A stretch of DNA of 7,440 bases from an uncultured Ignavibacteriales bacterium (GTDB lineage: Bacteria; Bacteroidota; Ignavibacteria; Ignavibacteriales; Ignavibacteriaceae): NCBI GenBank assembly GCA_913053915.1, contig CAJXGP010000086.1, positions 1 to 7,440 of the forward strand, given 5' to 3'. The position numbers and the translations under genes were made by a program. The notes beneath the pieces were generated by a model. That model was not told the origin of the DNA. It saw nothing but the letters and a program-made list of their open reading frames with translations, and made no database searches. Numbering within the stretch: the first letter of the stretch is position 1; each line of letters starts with the position of its first letter. Positions 6,560 to 7,440 of this stretch are shown here, in pieces.

Positions 6560-6564
6560 ACAGA
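6550..6564. repeat. Composition boundary with short repeat (right copy)
   Basis: ACTGTCTTAAACAGA sits on the joint, where both the methylase stop (6557-6559) and the pyrF stop (6556-6558, - strand) lie. It contains two competing 4-bp stems (CTGT/ACAG and GTCT/AGAC), too weak for a terminator. GC content rises from about 15-27% per line in the methylase gene to about 48-50% immediately to the right. Confidence 0.35.
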
Positions 6565-7278
6565 CGCGATTTCGTCAGCAATTTTTTCTGCCGCGCCCAC
6601 AGGATCAGGATCACCACAAATCGGACGACCAATCACCAAATAGTCTGCGCCCTGAGAAATAGCTTCAGCTGGCGTCATTGTTCTGCGTTGATCGTCTCCA
6701 GCAACTTCGGTCCAGTCAGGACGAATACCGGGAGTGACCAGTGTCAATGCATCGCCAAAACGTTTTTTCAAGGCAGCCGCTTCATGTGCTGAGGCCACCA
6801 CCCCTGCCGCACCCGCACTTTTTGCAAGAGCCGCTAAACCTAAGACCTGCTCTTGTAAAGCCGCTTTATCTGAAGCTTCCGCTTCTGCGGGGCTTTGACT
6901 GGTGAGTGCCGTCACGCCTAAGATTTCGGTGCCATCAGGCATGGCATCTACAACACTTTTAAGCACCCGTAAGCCACCTGAGCTATGCACAGTCAGAAAT
7001 TTCAGTTCAGGGGCCTTTTCATGAAGTACCGCCGCCGCACTACCCACCTGCATGGGGGTGTCGTATAGTTTTAAATCCAAAAAAATATTAGCAGTACCGG
7101 AGATGTCCGCAATCCGCTCAAGCAGAGGCAGACCTTCTCGAATAAAAAGCGTCAACCCGACTTTGAAAATACCCACATGGCTTTTGAGTTGCTGAATATA
7201 GGGACGCGCCGTTTCAAATGAGGAAAAATCCAAGGCAAGGATGATGCGATCTTTGGCTTCCAATGTGCTTCGATTCAA
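6556..7278 (-). CDS. pyrF: Orotidine-5'-phosphate decarboxylase
   Basis: Complete 240-residue OMP decarboxylase, the last step of de novo UMP synthesis, a cytoplasmic TIM-barrel dimer. Residues from the start used here: IILALDFS (12-19) with Asp17; IFKVGLTLF (37-45) with Lys39; catalytic FLDLKLYDTP (66-75) with Asp68, Lys70 and Asp73; TVHSSGG (96-102); phosphate-binding LVTPGIRPDW (170-179) with DDQRRTMTP (185-193); and GADYLVIGRPI (200-210) with Arg208. The usual DIP is DTP here. The frame opens at TTG 7293, but GGAGG at 7287-7291 lies eight bases before a second TTG at 7276-7278, so I take that as the start. Its GC content and codon choice differ sharply from all genes to the left, and no pyrimidine gene adjoins it. 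The C-terminus is normal in length, so the boundary does not cut this gene. Confidence 0.95.
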   Translation of the reverse strand: MNRSTLEAKDRIILALDFSSFETARPYIQQLKSHVGIFKVGLTLFIREGLPLLERIADISGTANIFLDLKLYDTPMQVGSAAAVLHEKAPELKFLTVHSSGGLRVLKSVVDAMPDGTEILGVTALTSQSPAEAEASDKAALQEQVLGLAALAKSAGAAGVVASAHEAAALKKRFGDALTLVTPGIRPDWTEVAGDDQRRTMTPAEAISQGADYLVIGRPICGDPDPVGAAEKIADEIASV

Positions 7279-7286
7279 GGGGGTAA

Positions 7287-7291
7287 CCTCC
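7287..7291 (-). promoter_or_regulatory. Strong ribosome site that fixes the pyrF start
   Basis: GGAGG on the - strand, followed by eight bases and TTG (7278). The longer frame would begin at TTG 7293, overlapping this site, which is unlikely. Confidence 0.7.
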
Positions 7292-7320
7292 AAATTATTT
7301 TAATGAGCAAGCTTGAAAAG

Positions 7321-7349
7321 CTTACGAGAGGGTATTTTTGAAGTCAAGT
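7321..7349 (-). promoter_or_regulatory. Weak candidate promoter for pyrF
   Basis: On the - strand TTGACT, a 17-base spacer and TAAGCT stand about 45 bases before the pyrF start. The -35 matches five of six bases and the -10 three of six, so this is only a candidate. Confidence 0.28.
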
Positions 7350-7403
7350 GATTTGCTTTATCCTCCAGAATGGGTCGTGTCTCAATTTGAATTTTAGTAA
7401 TAC

Positions 7404-7430
7404 GTCATGCTCGCGTAGGCGGGCATCCAG
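7404..7430. repeat. REP-like dispersed dyad repeat
   Basis: GTCATGCTCGCGTAGGCGGG followed by CATCCAG contains an 8-bp stem, ATGCTCGC (7407-7414) with GCGGGCAT (7419-7426), one G-T wobble and loop GTAG. This text belongs to a well-known class of dispersed palindromic repeats (GTCATxCCCGC...GCGGGxATCCAG) common between genes in many Proteobacteria. It fits a different host from the AT-rich left part. Confidence 0.6.
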
Positions 7431-7440
7431 AACTTTGTGC

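Noticed and set aside
7279..7293. Longer pyrF from TTG 7293
   Set aside because: The strong GGAGG lies within these codons and points to the TTG at 7278.
7305..7405. Short open frame on the - strand upstream of pyrF (ends ...SRKLFKLAH), possible leader peptide
   Set aside because: No ATG, no resemblance to known leaders and only about 33 codons; likely chance in an intergenic stretch.
1..7440. CRISPR array, tRNA or rRNA
   Set aside because: No regularly spaced repeats, cloverleaf pattern or conserved rRNA text seen on either strand.

Overview
The window looks like two pieces of DNA of different origin joined near base 6550. Bases 1 to about 6550 are AT-rich (about 35-40% GC in the lines I counted in the first 3 kb, about 15-27% in the methylase genes) with short gaps between genes, nearly all on the + strand. 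The gene content (a DsrE-type sulfur-relay protein, an OsmC protein, a SHOCT protein and a restriction endonuclease remnant of the TdeIII type first known from Treponema) suggests an AT-rich, probably anaerobic or host-associated bacterium. A spirochaete or a similar lineage is possible, but I cannot fix the phylum. Bases from about 6559 onward are near 48-50% GC, carry pyrF on the opposite strand, and end in a dyad repeat of a type common in Proteobacteria.

Layout. 98-1389: three small genes with good ribosome sites (DsrE-like, OsmC-like, membrane SHOCT), which look like a sulfur, thiol and peroxide stress group. 1474-2262: a nucleoside phosphorylase of the PNP/UDP superfamily starting at TTG. 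2291-2542: the 3' remnant of a probable transposase, followed by a perfect 9-bp inverted repeat. 2616-3596: a secreted phosphoesterase of the AcpA/SapM type.

3706-6559 is a decayed restriction-modification region. It starts with a TdeIII/MjaII-type endonuclease pseudogene that has lost its start codon, is frameshifted and has an internal deletion. Two overlapping D12-class adenine methyltransferase genes follow. The first carries an N-terminal XRE helix-turn-helix and has two tandem 10-bp boxes directly before its ATG, which suggests self-regulation. The second is cut off after its DPPY motif, exactly where the composition changes. TdeIII-type enzymes are known to recognise GGNCC, which has no fixed adenine, so the remnant and the adenine methylases probably come from different systems.

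6556-7278 (- strand) is a complete pyrF, orotidine-5'-phosphate decarboxylase. It shares no functional link with its left neighbours and its stop codon lies on the joint, so either an assembly chimera or a real transfer boundary must be considered. No tRNA, rRNA or CRISPR array was seen. I found no gene system that is clearly new. The most unusual items are the joint, the self-regulating methylase pair and the broken TdeIII gene.
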